A stretch of 64,000 nt of DNA from Deltaproteobacteria bacterium (GCA_016713665.1 JADJOR010000011.1:372001-436000), one strand, 5' to 3'; numbered from the stretch's first letter, positions 32,649-44,327 are shown. Numbers and translations are program-made. Notes: generated by a model not told the origin, from the letters alone.

Positions 32649-34664
32649 GTGCCAATGGGCGCAGCGGCGCCGACGATCGGGCTCGCGACCGCCCTCGCAA
32701 CGGCGGCCGTCTTCGCCGTCTCGGCCCTGCGGACGCCGACGCTCTGGATCGAGCGCCCGCTCGCGCTCTGGGCGCTCGTCTGGCTCGGCCTGCTCGCTGT
32801 GGCTTCGCTCCGGCGCGAGCGGCCCGCCAAGCCGACCCGCGCCGACGCGCCGATGCCGCCGATGCCGCCGGGTCGGCCGATCTGCGCTCCGGTCGGCGGT
32901 CCGCAGGACGCTTCGGCCGAAGGCGGCCTCCGCAGCCGACTCGGCGGTCTCCTGGTCGGCCTCGCGATCGGCCTGCTCGGCTTCGCGGTCTGCGCGCGCC
33001 TCGGGTGGTCGACCCTCGGGCTCTCGCCCGGCATGCACGACGAGTGGAGCTACCTGTTCCAGGCGAAGACCTTCCTGCTCGGCCGGTTCTGGCTGCCCAG
33101 CCAGAACGCGATCCCCGGCCTCTTCGACCAGATCCACGTCCTCAACGAAGGTCACTTCGCGAGTCGTTATTTCCCAGGCACCGGCCTCTGGCTCGCCCCC
33201 TTCGTCGCCCTCGGCATTTCGTATCCGGGACAGTGGCTCGCCGCCGGCCTCGCGGCCTTCCTGATCCACGACACCGGCCGCACCCTCGGCGGGCCGCGCG
33301 TCGGCCTCGTCGCCGGTGCGCTCGTCGCGCTCTCGCCCGGGGTCGCCGAGCTCTGCAATGCGCTCGTCGCCCACGCGCCGACGCTGCTCGGCCTCGCGCT
33401 CTTTCTCGCGGGCTTCGCCCGCGCGCGGGCGACCGCGACGCCGGCGCGCGCCCGATTCGGCTGGGGCCTCGCCGCTGGAGTCGGCCTCGCCCTCGCCATG
33501 CTCTGCCGACCGCTGACCGCCGCCGCCGTCGGTCTGCCCTTCGGCCTCCTGCTCGTCGGCGAAGCGCTCACGAGCCTGCGCGTCGCTGCCCAGCCGCACG
33601 CAGCCGACCCCGGACCGCGCGCGCGTTCGGCCTGGACGCGCGCACCCCTCGCCGCGCGCCTGCTGATCGCGACCGGCCTGCCCCTCGCCGCGGGTCTCAC
33701 CTTCCTTGCCGCCCACGACCACGCGATCACGGGCAGCGTCTGGAAGACGCCCTACGGCCTCTACAACGACCTCTACACCCCGCGCCACGTCTACGGCTTC
33801 GCGAACGGGACGCGAGGTGATGCGGTCGAGGCCCCGAAGCGTCACGTCGACTACGACCGCTGGGCGCGCAACCTGACCTGGCCGGGCGCCCTGCGCAATG
33901 GACGGGCGCGCCTCAAGTACAGCCTGCGCGCATCGGTCGGCACGATTCCATTCGCGGTCGGCCTGATCGCGCTGACGGGGGCGCTCGCAGCGAAGCGACC
34001 ACCCCGGCGCGACGATCCTCGCGAAGACCCGCGAGCCGGCGCCGGCCCCGACCCGGCACGGGGCTTCTGGATCGCATGCATCGGGGCGATCGCCGTGCTC
34101 CATCTGGCCCATCTGCCCTACTGGTTCGTCGGCATCCACGCCTATCACTACGTCTTCGAGTCGATTCCCCTCTACGCCCTCGTCGTCGCCGGCGGGGTCG
34201 GGGCCGTCGAGGCCCTCGGGCGCCGAACGCATCGGCCGCGGCTCGGCCCCGCCTTTTCACTGCTCGCCCTCGCGCCGGCGCTCTGGCAATGGCTGCCCGT
34301 CGACGGGCCGCTGCAGACCGGGAGCGGACGCGCGCTCCGACAGGGCTCGTCGTTCGCGCCCTCGCGAAGGCAACATCAGCGATTCCTCGACCTCGTCGAC
34401 GCGCGCGTCGAGGACCGCCCGGCCCTCGTCCTCGTGAAGCAGCCGCCGCGCAACTTCCACCTCGACTACGTCGTGAACGAGCCCACCCTCGACGGCCCGG
34501 TCCTCTACGGCCGCTTCGATCCGACTCGGATGAAGCTCGAGGTGATCGCCGAGGCTTTCCCCGATCGCGCGCTCTACCTCTTCGACGAGCGCAGCGGACG
34601 GCTCGAACGGGTGCCGCTCGACCCGGCCGGACGAGGCCCGGTTTCCCACCCGGGCCCGACGTGA
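32649..34664 (+). CDS. Multi-pass membrane protein, GT39/ArnT-like glycosyltransferase (GT-C fold)
   Basis: This protein of about 671 residues has some 10-12 predicted hydrophobic segments. Between the first helices is LSPGMHDEWSYLFQAKTFL, the acidic HDE loop placed as in GT-C dolichyl/undecaprenyl-phosphate-sugar transferases, followed by a HFASRYFPGTGLWLAPF periplasmic loop. The C-terminal 120 residues are soluble. It would transfer a sugar from a polyprenyl carrier to lipid, protein or glycan at the periplasmic face. The start is GTG 32649 or the ATG two codons later (32655); neither has a good ribosome site. The first 110 residues contain a Pro-rich loop unlike the family. Confidence 0.75.
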   Translation: MPMGAAAPTIGLATALATAAVFAVSALRTPTLWIERPLALWALVWLGLLAVASLRRERPAKPTRADAPMPPMPPGRPICAPVGGPQDASAEGGLRSRLGGLLVGLAIGLLGFAVCARLGWSTLGLSPGMHDEWSYLFQAKTFLLGRFWLPSQNAIPGLFDQIHVLNEGHFASRYFPGTGLWLAPFVALGISYPGQWLAAGLAAFLIHDTGRTLGGPRVGLVAGALVALSPGVAELCNALVAHAPTLLGLALFLAGFARARATATPARARFGWGLAAGVGLALAMLCRPLTAAAVGLPFGLLLVGEALTSLRVAAQPHAADPGPRARSAWTRAPLAARLLIATGLPLAAGLTFLAAHDHAITGSVWKTPYGLYNDLYTPRHVYGFANGTRGDAVEAPKRHVDYDRWARNLTWPGALRNGRARLKYSLRASVGTIPFAVGLIALTGALAAKRPPRRDDPREDPRAGAGPDPARGFWIACIGAIAVLHLAHLPYWFVGIHAYHYVFESIPLYALVVAGGVGAVEALGRRTHRPRLGPAFSLLALAPALWQWLPVDGPLQTGSGRALRQGSSFAPSRRQHQRFLDLVDARVEDRPALVLVKQPPRNFHLDYVVNEPTLDGPVLYGRFDPTRMKLEVIAEAFPDRALYLFDERSGRLERVPLDPAGRGPVSHPGPT

Positions 34665-34704
34665 GACAATCGGGCCGCCCGCTCACCGCCCGCCAGGAAA
34701 CCGA

Positions 34705-35445
34705 ATGACCGCTACCGCCCGTGCCCCCGAAGCTTCCGAAGTCGAGTCCGTCTCGAACCCCCGCCACTACCGCTACTACGACCTCGTGATGGCGGGCTTC
34801 GTCACGGTGCTGCTCTGCTCGAATCTGATCGGGCCGGGGAAGACCTGCATCCTGTTCGGACTGACCTTCGGCGCCGGCAATCTCTTCTTCCCGATCTCCT
34901 ACATCTTCGGCGACGTGCTGACCGAGGTCTACGGCTACGCGCGCACGCGCAAGGTCATCTGGGCGGGGTTCATCTCGATGATCTTCGCCACGGTCATGGG
35001 GCTCTTCGTGATCCACATGCCGGCGGATCCGGACGAGCCCTTCAACGCAGTGATCCAGCCGGCGCTCGAGGTCGTGTTCGGGAACACCGGGCGGATCGTC
35101 GTCGCGTCGATGGTCGCGTTCTGGTGTGGCGACTTCATGAACAGCTACGTGCTCGCGAAGATGAAGGTCTGGACCGAGGGGCGTCATCTCTGGTCGCGCA
35201 CGATCGGCTCGACGGCCGTCGGCCAGGCCGTCGACAGCGCCCTCTTCTATCCGATCGCGTTCTTCGGGACCTGGCAGCCGGGGACGATGTTGAAGGTGAT
35301 CGCCTTCAACTGGGCCTTCAAGGTCTCCGTCGAGGTCCTCTTCACGCCGCTGACCTACGCCATCGTGAACTGGCTGAAGCGCCAGGAGAACGAAGACTGG
35401 TTCGACCGCAAGACCGACTTCACGCCGTTCTCGCTGCGCGACTAG
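34705..35445 (+). CDS. yhhQ: VUT-family queuosine precursor transporter (YhhQ)
   Basis: This 246-residue membrane protein has about six transmembrane segments and the family features SNLIGPGKTCILFGLTFGAG, FPISYIFGDVLTEVYGY and RTIGSTAVGQAVDSALFYP. YhhQ proteins import 7-cyano-7-deazaguanine or 7-aminomethyl-deazaguanine for queuosine in tRNA. The N-terminal 20 residues are extra and probably cytosolic. No preQ1 riboswitch is seen upstream, and no other queuosine gene is in the window. Confidence 0.92.
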   Translation: MTATARAPEASEVESVSNPRHYRYYDLVMAGFVTVLLCSNLIGPGKTCILFGLTFGAGNLFFPISYIFGDVLTEVYGYARTRKVIWAGFISMIFATVMGLFVIHMPADPDEPFNAVIQPALEVVFGNTGRIVVASMVAFWCGDFMNSYVLAKMKVWTEGRHLWSRTIGSTAVGQAVDSALFYPIAFFGTWQPGTMLKVIAFNWAFKVSVEVLFTPLTYAIVNWLKRQENEDWFDRKTDFTPFSLRD

Positions 35446-35489
35446 CGCCGACGGATCCCGCCCCCGTCGGCGGATCGCCCGAAGCCCCT

Positions 35490-36715
35490 CTACCCGCGAT
35501 CGTAGCCGCGCTGCCGCCGGTAGCGCGCGTAGGCCTGCTCGAGGCCGGCGCGCGTGAGCCGAAATCCTCGATCCGGTAGTGATGGGGCTTGCGGCGATCG
35601 CGGGGGTTCTCGGCGCGATAGCGCGCGAAGGCCGCGCGCGTCCCGGCCTCGATCGGCCAGCCGAGGAAGGCGTAGATCCGCTCGAGGACCTCGTCCTGCC
35701 TGCGCATCAGGTCCTCGTACTCGAGCTCGCAGAAGCGCTCGGGCTCGCGGATCGCACCGGCCGCGGCCCGCTCGAGGGCGGCCCCGTAGTAGTGGGCGCA
35801 GTAGCGGCCGCACGCGGCGGGGTCCGGGGCGACCGAGTAGATCTTCCACTGCTCGAGGTACATGCTGCTGATCGAGGGGATGCAGGCGAGCGGATCGCGG
35901 TGGGACATGATGAAGCGGGCGCCGGGATAGGTCGTCCGGAACGCCTCGTAGATGTGCATGTGGGAGGGCGCCTTCAGGAGCCACGGCTTGCCGTCGACGG
36001 CATGGCCCGCGCGGCGGCGCTGCCACTGCAGGAAGCGGAGCAGGCGGCGGTGGTAGCGGGTCGAGACGGCGCCGTCGTTCGCCTCATAGTAGGCGTTGTA
36101 GCTCGGGAGGTTCGCCTGGGAGCCCGGGACGGTCGAGAGGAAGGCGCCTTCGAGCAGCATCAGGTCCTCGTCGGGGGCCATCGCGTCCAGCGGATGGATC
36201 GAGAGCAGCTCGGGGTTGGCCTCGATCATGGCGGCGATCTCGGCCTTCGCGACCGGGATGCGCGCGTCGTGGGCGTCGTCGAAGTCCCAGTCGAGCTCGG
36301 GGACCGGGAAGCGGACCTCGTACCAGCGCGTCGGGATGAAGCGCGTGTCGCTCGAGAGCAGACGCTGGAGCATCGTCGTCCCGGTCCGCGGCAGCCCGAG
36401 GATGACGACCGGCGGCTCGAGGGGCTCGTCGGCGATCTCGGGATGCCGCAGCTCGAAGGCGCGCAGACGCAGGCGGTTCTTCAGGAGCTCGACGAGCCGT
36501 GTCCGCTGCAGGGCCACGCCCGTCGGGTTGAGATCCGCCTCGCGCTCGAGGGAGTCGACGAGGGCCGCGAGCGGCGGGAGATGATCGTCGTCGCCGAACT
36601 CGCCGAGGCCCGTCTCGGCGCGCGCCTGGGCGAGGAGCTCAGCGACGGTCGGAAATCGTCGCGCCGTCATGCCGGCGCTCTTCATGCGGGCGCTCTTCAT
36701 GCCGGCGCTCTTCAT
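35490..36715 (-). CDS. Sulfotransferase family protein, frameshifted near the C-terminus
   Basis: This protein of about 408 residues has the PAPS loop VVILGLPRTGTTMLQRLLS near residue 100 and the second motif GARFIMSHRDPLACIPSIS. Like the sulfotransferase at 3268 it has the N-terminal segment TGLGEFGDDDHL. Near the end the frame breaks: the natural ending HYRIEDFG-LTRAGLEQAYARYRRQRG needs one more base at about 35557-35561. Without it the protein runs on to 35420 with an unrelated tail. The start is at one of four ATGs spaced 15 bases apart (36715, 36700, 36685, 36670); the first overlaps the SDR stop (ATGA). It is the last gene of the minus-strand group SDR-SDR-sulfotransferase. Confidence 0.82.
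36671..36715 (-). repeat. 15-bp tandem repeat with an ATG in every unit
   Basis: Three 15-bp units at 36671-36685, 36686-36700 and 36701-36715, each coding MKSAG or MKSAR on the minus strand, put four in-frame start codons before the sulfotransferase body. Unit two differs by one base from the others. Confidence 0.85.
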
Positions 36716-37506
36716 GCGGGCGGGTGATGGACGTCGCCGAGCAGCTCGCCGCCGTCGGCGACCAGCGTCGCGCCGTAGATCCAGGCGCCGAGATCCGACG
36801 CCATCATCAGCACGACCTTGCCGAGGTCGTCGGGCAATCCGATGCGCCCAGCCGGCAGCTTGCGGCCGCGCGCGCTGATCTTCGCGTCGTCGAGCCACTC
36901 GCGCAGCGAGTCCGTATCGACCATGCCCGGCGCGACGCCGCAGACGCGGATGCGATGGGGCGCGAGCTCGAGGGCGAGCGTCCCGGTCGCCTGGATCAGC
37001 CCCGCCTTCGAGGCCCCGTACGGCGCGAGATTCGGCGACGCGTGGAAGGCCGCGACCGACGCGACGTTGACGACGACGCCCGGCCGCTTTGCCGCGATGA
37101 GATGACGGGCGAAGGCTTGTGTGCAGCTGAAGACGGAGACGAGGTTGCACTCGAGGGTGCCCCGCCAGTATTCGGGGCCGCTCTCGAGCAGCGAGCCTTC
37201 GGGCTTGCCGCGGCGACCGCCGACGTTGTTCACGAGGATGTCGGCCCGCCCGAAATTCTTCTGGGCCGCATCGATCACCTTCGCGAACTCCTCGGGGTTC
37301 TCGGCGTCGGCGACGACGGCGACGACCTTCCGGCCCGAGGCGCGCAGCTCAGTGGCGGCCTTCTCGAGAGGGGCAGCGCGGCGGCAGGTGATCACGACGT
37401 CGGCGCCGGCCTGCACGAACTGGCGCGCACAGCCGAGGCCCACGCCCTGGGAAGCGCCCGTCACGATCGCGACCTTGCCGTCGAGACCCAGAATCGAATT
37501 GCTCAT
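36712..37506 (-). CDS. Short-chain dehydrogenase/reductase
   Basis: This 264-residue classical SDR shows TGASQGVGLGCARQF, the NNVGG motif, Ser in VVNVASVAAFH and the catalytic YGASKAGLIQATGTL. It lies between another SDR upstream and a sulfotransferase, whose start it overlaps by four bases. A GGAG site is found about nine bases before the ATG. The coupling suggests that the alcohol it makes or uses is the sulfation substrate; this is inference. Confidence 0.9.
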   Translation of the reverse strand: MSNSILGLDGKVAIVTGASQGVGLGCARQFVQAGADVVITCRRAAPLEKAATELRASGRKVVAVVADAENPEEFAKVIDAAQKNFGRADILVNNVGGRRGKPEGSLLESGPEYWRGTLECNLVSVFSCTQAFARHLIAAKRPGVVVNVASVAAFHASPNLAPYGASKAGLIQATGTLALELAPHRIRVCGVAPGMVDTDSLREWLDDAKISARGRKLPAGRIGLPDDLGKVVLMMASDLGAWIYGATLVADGGELLGDVHHPPA

Positions 37507-37568
37507 CGTCGATGACTCCATGAAAGCCGCGGGCGCGAGGCGCCGCGGGCGAAGAGGCCGGGCCGGCT

Positions 37569-38411
37569 TCAGTCTTTTCCGCCGCGGATCTGGCGCCGGA
37601 CGACCGGATCGCGGACGAAGACCGGCAGGCCCTCCTCGTCGAGATAGCCGGGGCGGATGCTCGCGCCGCCGTCGACGGGGATCAGCTGGCCCGTGACCCA
37701 GGCGGCGAGATCCGAGAGCAGGTAGAGCACGGCCCCCGCGATGTCTTCGGGCCTGCCGCGGCGGCCCATCGGGATCACCGCCCGATCCTGCGCCGTCTCG
37801 CCGCTGCCCGCGTTCTTCGGGACCTGGATCGTGCCCGGCGCGACGGCGTTCACGCGGATGCCGAGGGGGCCCCACTCGAGGGCCATCGTGCGCGCGAGGG
37901 CGAGCAGCGCCGCCTTCGACGTCGCATAACCCGCGCCGTAGGGCATGCCCTGGAGCGCTGCGATCGTCGCGATCTGGACGATGCTGCCGGGCTGCTTGCT
38001 CGCGGACAGCGCGCGGGCGAAGGCCTGGGAGGTCTGGAACGCGACCTTCAGGTTCGAGCGCAACAGCGCGTCGAGGTTCTCTTCCGTGTAGTCGAGCAGC
38101 GAGGACCAGCGATCGGAGGGCAGCCCGCCGACGACGTTGACGAGGCCGTGGAGCGGGGCCCCGCCGCGGGCCGCGACCGCCATGATCTCGCGGGCGCCCT
38201 CGGCGGTCCCCGCGTCGAGCAGACAACGCTGACCGCGGGCGCCCACCGCCTCGACCGCGGCCATCGCCTGATCGAGGGCCGCCGCATCCCGATCGACGGC
38301 CGTCACGAAGGCGCCTTCCGAGGCGACCATCCGCACGATCGCCGTCCCGATCCCGCCGCCGCCGGCCCCGACGACGACCACACTCCGACCTGCGAGAGAG
38401 AGCTTCGACAT
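37569..38411 (-). CDS. Short-chain dehydrogenase/reductase
   Basis: This 280-residue SDR has the slightly altered cofactor motif VVGAGGGGIGTAIVR, the VNVVGG motif, Ser/Thr in VQIATIAALQ and catalytic YATSKAALLALARTM. The end VTGQLIPVDGGASIRPGY is typical. It heads the SDR-SDR-sulfotransferase unit. There is no Shine-Dalgarno; TAACGT ends seven bases before the ATG. It is divergent from the gene at 38511. Confidence 0.88.
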   Translation of the reverse strand: MSKLSLAGRSVVVVGAGGGGIGTAIVRMVASEGAFVTAVDRDAAALDQAMAAVEAVGARGQRCLLDAGTAEGAREIMAVAARGGAPLHGLVNVVGGLPSDRWSSLLDYTEENLDALLRSNLKVAFQTSQAFARALSASKQPGSIVQIATIAALQGMPYGAGYATSKAALLALARTMALEWGPLGIRVNAVAPGTIQVPKNAGSGETAQDRAVIPMGRRGRPEDIAGAVLYLLSDLAAWVTGQLIPVDGGASIRPGYLDEEGLPVFVRDPVVRRQIRGGKD

Positions 38412-38418
38412 GGCTCGG

Positions 38419-38424
38419 ACGTTA
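38419..38424 (-). promoter_or_regulatory. Putative -10 box (TAACGT) of a leaderless promoter
   Basis: On the minus strand TAACGT is followed by seven bases and the ATG of the SDR gene at 38411, with no ribosome site between. Confidence 0.4.
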
Positions 38425-38510
38425 ACCCAGAAGCGAGCCGTGCAAGGGGCCCGATCGGTGCGGTGGCAATCCGCCGGCGCGGCGCGCAGACTCCGACCCG
38501 GAGGTGTCCC

Positions 38511-39178
38511 ATGAGCCGAGCCACGGGTCTGATCCTGCAATTCGTCCGCTGCAACGCCGCGCCGCGCACCGGCGAATGGCAGCGCTTCCTCGAAGACGTC
38601 CTGCTCCCCGAGCAGCGCGCCGTCGACGGCGTGCGCGCCGCGACGCTCTTCGCGCTGCGCGTCCAGCCCGCGCCCTGGATGCCTTCGGTCGGCTTCACCC
38701 ACGCGATCCTGATCGAGGTCGCGGGCGGACTCGCCGAGACGCTCGAGCGTCTGCGCGCCCGGGAGGCGGCGCTGCGCGAGGCCGGTCGCATCGATCGCAA
38801 TCATTGCCTGATGGTCGAGGACGCGCTGCGTGCCCACGGCCGCCATGCGAACAAGCCGCTCCCCGGCCCCGAGCTCCACGGCCACATCCTCGCCTACGTG
38901 CACTGCAACGATCCCCGCGTCGAGCGCGAGTGGGACGCGTGGAACGACGACGTCCACATGCCCGACATGCTCGACTCGGGCGCCTTCACCGGCGTCAGCC
39001 GCTGGGTCCGCGAGCCGCGCGTCGTGCGCGGCACGAACTTCCTCACCCTCTACGACGTCGGTCCCCACGGCGTCGACGTCGCGGTCGAGAAGTCCGCCGC
39101 CGTGATGCCGGGCCTCGTCGCCTCGGGCCGCAAGCACGAGAGCCATATCGGCGGGCTCACGGTCACGCTGGTCCGGCC

Positions 39179-39182
<4 letters not shown>
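38511..39182 (+). CDS. Uncharacterised protein, likely dimeric alpha/beta-barrel (Dabb/EthD-like) fold
   Basis: I do not recognise a named family with certainty. This 223-residue protein seems to hold two related halves, each beginning with a strand ([23 protein letters not shown]). The second half has [14 protein letters not shown], like the histidine-containing W-x-E/D-H-x-P-D segment of EthD/Dabb proteins. No signal peptide is seen. GGAGG lies upstream of the ATG. Its stop overlaps the GTG of the quinoprotein dehydrogenase gene, so it may be an accessory of that pathway. Confidence 0.7.
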
Positions 39183-41265
<2,083 letters not shown>

Positions 41266-41269
<4 letters not shown>

Positions 41270-41293
41270 CACGCGGCGGCCCGGTAGTAGCGT
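41266..41293 (+). promoter_or_regulatory. Sigma70-like promoter: TTGACA - 16 bp - TAGCGT
   Basis: TTGACA at 41266-41271, overlapping the stop codon of the dehydrogenase gene, is followed after 16 bases by TAGCGT at 41288-41293. A GAGGAGG ribosome site and the ATG at 41317 follow. It is the best promoter in the window because both boxes are present. Confidence 0.6.
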
Positions 41294-41316
41294 GAGGCCA
41301 GCCCGAGGAGGATCCG

Positions 41317-42309
41317 ATGCCGAGCCAGCAGCCGAGCCAGCAGCAACGCCAGGCGCATGACCAGACGACGAGCGTGAGCGGCGGGGGACGCGGGGCCGTC
41401 CTTCGCTTCGCCCCCGCGGCCGCGACCGCGCTCGACGATGCCGAGGCGATCGCCTGGCGCCGCGTCGACCCGGATCTCCTCGACCTCGTGGCGCGCCTGG
41501 TCTCGGCGATCCACCACGTGCCCGCCCTCGCGCGCCCGGCCGAATGCGGCGCGAGCCCGTGGCAGGGGCGCGATGCGGCCGAGTGGCGCTCGTTCTCCGA
41601 CTTGAGCGCGGGCCAGAAGAGCGCCCTCGCCTTCGCCGAGCAGTTCACCCTCGACGTCTCGTCCGTCGACGACGCGCTGCGCCAGGGGCTTCTCGCGGCC
41701 CTCGGCGAGAAGGCGGCGGAGTTCGCTCAGGCGGTCTACGTCGTCGACGTCCTCGCGCGCGCGCGCTTCGTCCTCGATCGGCTCTTCGGTCCGAGCAGCG
41801 CGACCGCCACGACGAAGACCCGGGCCCTCAAGCCCGACGCAAACGTCTGGAACGGGATCGAGGAGATCATCCGGGTGATCCCCGGGCTGCAGGGGCTCGA
41901 CGCCGTGATGACGGAGCTCGTGCGGCTGCGGGGCGCGCGGGCCCATCAGTGCCGGTTCTGCAAGTCGGTGCGCAGCCGCTCGGCGATGGTGGCCGGCGCC
42001 AACGACGACATGTTCGCCGCGGTCGACTTCTATCGCACGAGCGATCTGCCCGACGCGGTCAAGGCGGCGCTCGCGGTGACGGATGCCTTCATCTGGACGC
42101 CGGGGCGCCTCTCCGACGAGGAGATCGCCGGGCTCGAAAAGCACTTCACGCCGGCGCAACGGGTCGAGCTGATCCTCGACGTCGCCCGCAACGCCTCGAA
42201 CAAGTTCGCGGTCTCGATGGCCGCGGACGGGGCGAACGTGAGCGAAGGCTACGAGGTCTACGACGTGAAGCCCGACGGCTCGATCGTCTATGGGCTCACG
42301 GCGCCCTGA
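41317..42309 (+). CDS. Carboxymuconolactone decarboxylase/AhpD-like family protein with CxxC
   Basis: This 330-residue protein seems to carry two CMD-type helical units. The second has the redox-like pair in AHQCRFCKSVRSRSA, as in AhpD peroxidase partners, followed by FVSMAADGA-type helices near the C-terminus (SNKFAVSMAAD). The first 30 residues are Gln/Ser-rich. No signal peptide is found, unlike the CMD protein at 32082. GAGGAGG precedes the ATG. It begins a plus-strand set with two LLM oxidoreductases and an amidohydrolase. Peroxide reduction or lactone chemistry are both possible. Confidence 0.8.
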   Translation: MPSQQPSQQQRQAHDQTTSVSGGGRGAVLRFAPAAATALDDAEAIAWRRVDPDLLDLVARLVSAIHHVPALARPAECGASPWQGRDAAEWRSFSDLSAGQKSALAFAEQFTLDVSSVDDALRQGLLAALGEKAAEFAQAVYVVDVLARARFVLDRLFGPSSATATTKTRALKPDANVWNGIEEIIRVIPGLQGLDAVMTELVRLRGARAHQCRFCKSVRSRSAMVAGANDDMFAAVDFYRTSDLPDAVKAALAVTDAFIWTPGRLSDEEIAGLEKHFTPAQRVELILDVARNASNKFAVSMAADGANVSEGYEVYDVKPDGSIVYGLTAP

Positions 42310-42360
42310 TCCGGTCGGATCGCCCGCCACGCCCCTGCGACCGCTCTGGGAAGATCGACG

Positions 42361-43230
42361 ATGAAGTTCTGGCAAGCGCTGACCTGGATCGAGGCGGACC
42401 AGCTCGTCGAAGCGGCCCGCTTCGCCGAGGAGGTCGGCTTCGACGGCTGCATGCTGGCGGATCACGGCGTCTTTCCCCGGGACATCCGCTCGGCCTATCC
42501 CTACGCGACGGACGGCGCGCCGCCGATGGATCCGGACGCCCATTATCCCGACTGTTGGGCGACGCTCGGCGCGCTCGCCGTCGCGACGAAGAAGCTCCGC
42601 TTCTCGATCAGCGTCTACGTGCTGCCCCTGCGCAACGTCTTCGAGGTCGCCCGCGCGACCGGCACGATCGCGCTCCTCTCCGGCAACCGCCTCGCCCTCG
42701 GCGCCGGCATCGGCTGGATGAAGGAGGAGTTCGACATCTACGGCGTCGACTTCAAGACCCGGGGCAAGCGCACGGACGAGATGATCGAGGTCCTCCACGA
42801 GCTCTGGCGGGGCGGCATGGTCGAGCACCACGGCCGCTTCTTCGACTTCCCCGCGCTGCAGATCGCGCCCGCGCCGACGAAGCCCGTCCCGATCTGGATG
42901 GGCGGCGCGAGCGAGCCCGCGCTGCGCCGGACGGCGAACCTCTGCGACGGCTGGCTCGGCGCCGGCAATACGCCCGAGGAGGTCCCCGGCATCCTCTCGA
43001 AGCTCGAGCGCATGCGCGCCGAGGCGGGCCGCGCCCACCTCCCCTTCGAGACGATCGTCGGACTCAAGACCCCGCCCGACGTCGAGACCTTCAAGCGCCT
43101 CGGCGATCAGGGCATGACGACGGGCATCAGCTACCCGTTCAAGTTCGCCCTCGGTGATCGCTCGACCCTCGACCAGAAGAAGCGCCTGATGGAAGACTTC
43201 GCCGAGAAGATCATCCGCCAGGTCCGTTAG
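42361..43230 (+). CDS. LLM-class F420-dependent oxidoreductase, Rv2161c-like
   Basis: This 289-residue luciferase-like enzyme is the closest relative in the window of the one at 1349-2215: both share ADH(G/V)V near the start, the YVYVLP/VYVLPLRN strand, the GIGWMKEEF loop and RTDEMIEVLHELW. F420 is the expected cofactor. It lies 51 bases after the CMD gene and 51 bases before the next LLM gene, so the three are probably co-transcribed. Substrate unknown. Confidence 0.88.
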   Translation: MKFWQALTWIEADQLVEAARFAEEVGFDGCMLADHGVFPRDIRSAYPYATDGAPPMDPDAHYPDCWATLGALAVATKKLRFSISVYVLPLRNVFEVARATGTIALLSGNRLALGAGIGWMKEEFDIYGVDFKTRGKRTDEMIEVLHELWRGGMVEHHGRFFDFPALQIAPAPTKPVPIWMGGASEPALRRTANLCDGWLGAGNTPEEVPGILSKLERMRAEAGRAHLPFETIVGLKTPPDVETFKRLGDQGMTTGISYPFKFALGDRSTLDQKKRLMEDFAEKIIRQVR

Positions 43231-43281
43231 GTCCATCGGGCCCGGAGGCCCGTGCCCCGCGAACGAAGAGCGAGGAAGCCC

Positions 43282-44292
43282 ATGGACGTCGGTCTCCTGA
43301 TGCTCGGCCATCCCGGCAAGGCCCGGGAGATCGCGCGCCGGACCGAGGCCGCCGGATTCAGCCATCTCGCCCTCGGCGACACCCAGAACCTCGGCCCCGA
43401 GACCTGGAGCCAGCTCATGCTGGTCGCCGGCGCCTGCGAGCGGATCCGGATCGGCACCGGCGTGACCAATACGACGACCCGCGACGTCGCCGTCACCGCG
43501 AGCGCCGCCCTCGCCCTCCAGCTCGAGAGCGGCGGCCGCGCCTTCTGCGGCATCGGCCGCGGCGACTCGGCCCTCGCGAAGATCGGCCGGAGGCCGGCCC
43601 CGCCCGACGCGTTCGAGCGGGACCTCACGAGCCTGCGCGCCTACCTCGCGGGCGAGGCGACACCGCGGGGACCGGCCGCGAGCCGGATCGAGTGGAGCCG
43701 GGGCCTGTCGATTCCGCGCGTCCCGATCGAGGTCGCCGTCTCCGGACCTCGCGTACTCGAGATCGCGGCCCGCCACGCCGACGCCTTCATCTTCTGCCTG
43801 GGCGCCGATCCGAAGACCCTCGAGCGCGCGATGCGCGCCGCGCGTGAGGCAGTCGCCCGGGCGGGACGGGATCCGAAGTCCCTGCGCTACGGCGCCTTCG
43901 TCAACTGCGTCGTCGACGACGACGTCGCCCGGGCGCGGGCGATCGCGCGGGGCGGGGTCTCGGTCTTCGCGCGCTTCGCCGGCTGGTCGTCGGGAGCGGG
44001 CGAGCTCGGGGATCCCGAGCTGAGACGCGAGGGCCGCAGCGTCGCCGAGCGCTACGAGATGGATCGCCACGCCGAGGCGGCCGGCGAAGGCGCCCGCGCC
44101 CTCGAGGATGCCCACATCGATCGCTTCGCGATCGTCGGCCCCGTCCGCCACGCCGCCGCGCGCCTGCGCGAACTCGCGGCGATCGGGCTCGATTTCGTGA
44201 CGGTCGCGCCGGGCTCGAGCGACATGGACTGGGAGGCGGGCTGGCGCTCGATCGAACGGATCGGGAACGAGGTGGTGCCGCAGGTCGGATGA
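43282..44292 (+). CDS. LLM-class flavin/F420 oxidoreductase (methylene-H4MPT reductase-like branch)
   Basis: This 336-residue protein begins MDVGLLMLGHPGKAREIAR and has the segments GFSHLALGDTQNL, RIRIGTGVTNTTTRD and FCGIGRGDSALAKIG. The last is the G-x-G-D-S-A loop of the Mer/F420 glucose-6-phosphate-dehydrogenase-like branch of the LLM family. The start at 43282 has GAGGAAG just upstream; an earlier ATG at 43252 would add ten unlikely residues. It is followed by the amidohydrolase gene. Confidence 0.87.
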   Translation: MDVGLLMLGHPGKAREIARRTEAAGFSHLALGDTQNLGPETWSQLMLVAGACERIRIGTGVTNTTTRDVAVTASAALALQLESGGRAFCGIGRGDSALAKIGRRPAPPDAFERDLTSLRAYLAGEATPRGPAASRIEWSRGLSIPRVPIEVAVSGPRVLEIAARHADAFIFCLGADPKTLERAMRAAREAVARAGRDPKSLRYGAFVNCVVDDDVARARAIARGGVSVFARFAGWSSGAGELGDPELRREGRSVAERYEMDRHAEAAGEGARALEDAHIDRFAIVGPVRHAAARLRELAAIGLDFVTVAPGSSDMDWEAGWRSIERIGNEVVPQVG

Positions 44293-44327
44293 GCCGCACC
44301 TCGGTCGAGGCGCGGCAGGAGACTTCC

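Noticed and set aside
34620..34705. preQ1 riboswitch upstream of yhhQ
   Set aside because: Only 40 bases separate the genes, and no preQ1 aptamer pattern (stem with A-rich tail) is present.
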